Shown: positions 63,911 through 64,000 of the stretch, in pieces
Layout of the letters: every line of letters begins with the position of its first letter
Numbering within the stretch: position 1 is the stretch's first letter
From: Elusimicrobiota bacterium
GTDB lineage: Bacteria; Elusimicrobiota; Elusimicrobia; 2-02-FULL-39-32
Length of the DNA: 64,000 bases
Reading direction: 5' to 3'
Assembly (NCBI GenBank): GCA_016180425.1
Contig: JACPBF010000011.1
Span: 34,780 to 98,779 of the forward strand
Position numbers and translations under genes: made by a program
Notes under the pieces: model-generated
Database searches by the model: none
The model's input: the letters and a program-made list of their open reading frames with translations, nothing else
Told to the model about the DNA's origin: nothing

Positions 63911-64000
63911 TTCACTCAATTCTGCCGGCGTTTTAATCATGGCTGCCACTTTCGGAGCCAAGCGACGCTCTGCATTAGTTCAATAAACTAGTGGCAGGAT
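63911..64000. other. Right edge, sequence foreign to the parE gene
   Basis: 90 bases, more GC-rich than the rest. The minus strand has a short open frame, MIKTPAELSELR, running toward the parE break. It may be the end of an inserted element but I cannot identify it. Confidence 0.3.

Noticed and set aside
1..64000. CRISPR arrays, rRNA, integrase-bounded islands or prophage
   Set aside because: No regularly spaced direct repeats, rRNA signatures, integrase or phage structural genes were seen.

Overview
The window looks like a piece of chromosome from an uncultivated, AT-rich, Gram-negative bacterium. My best guess is Candidatus Omnitrophota (PVC superphylum). This is inference, resting on the very large multidomain secreted or membrane proteins, the surface-antigen barrel, the pilin-like protein, the AT-rich sequence and several TTG/GTG starts. 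No rRNA or marker gene confirms it.

Layout. 1-6035 (minus): tRNA-Leu, then the protein-quality cluster tig-clpP-clpX-lon, ending in a partial class V aminotransferase. 6055-7361: a relic transposable element, a strong hairpin and a nucleotidyltransferase/HEPN-like toxin-antitoxin pair with a very clear promoter-operator. 7371-25420 (minus): a giant gene now read as two ORFs (5081 and about 935 aa). A 162-bp inverted-repeat element with a 5-bp target duplication lies exactly at the junction; removing it and one duplicate restores a single frame of about 5,960 codons. Across a 160-bp divergent control region lies a secreted M6 metalloprotease (25651-28914).

28919-35217 holds sulfur genes: cysteine synthase, a sulfonate-type ABC importer and an Fe-S APS reductase. 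Between them are a HigBA-like toxin-antitoxin pair, a pilin-like protein and purN. 35242-42762 holds a LolA-like protein, an AAA/DUF4143 ATPase whose 3' end lies in another relic element, an alpha/beta hydrolase, panB, folK, an AMMECR1 protein, an unknown membrane protein and an outer-membrane barrel. 42887-50978 is the second secreted accessory region: an unknown 690-aa exported protein preceded by a structured leader RNA of about 140 nt, and facing it a frameshifted pair (287 + 1583 aa) with a ChaN/TraB-like part, two degenerate GGDEF-like domains and an embedded Flp-pilin-like motif.

51346-61266 (plus) is core metabolism: sdhCDAB, leuCD, an HU protein, a class I aminotransferase, hom and thrC. 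The right end (61402-64000) is accessory and eroded: a HATPase + DUF4325 pair behind a 36-bp palindrome, a frameshifted AlbA_2-type regulator cut by an IS21 istB remnant, and a parD antitoxin with a truncated parE.

The most notable material is the split giant gene with its caspase-like His/Cys motifs and methyltransferase-like duplications, the decaying inverted-repeat element family that split it, the structured leader RNA, the phased TGTAAC array, and a recurring promoter layout that predicts leaderless mRNAs. No CRISPR array, rRNA or prophage was seen.
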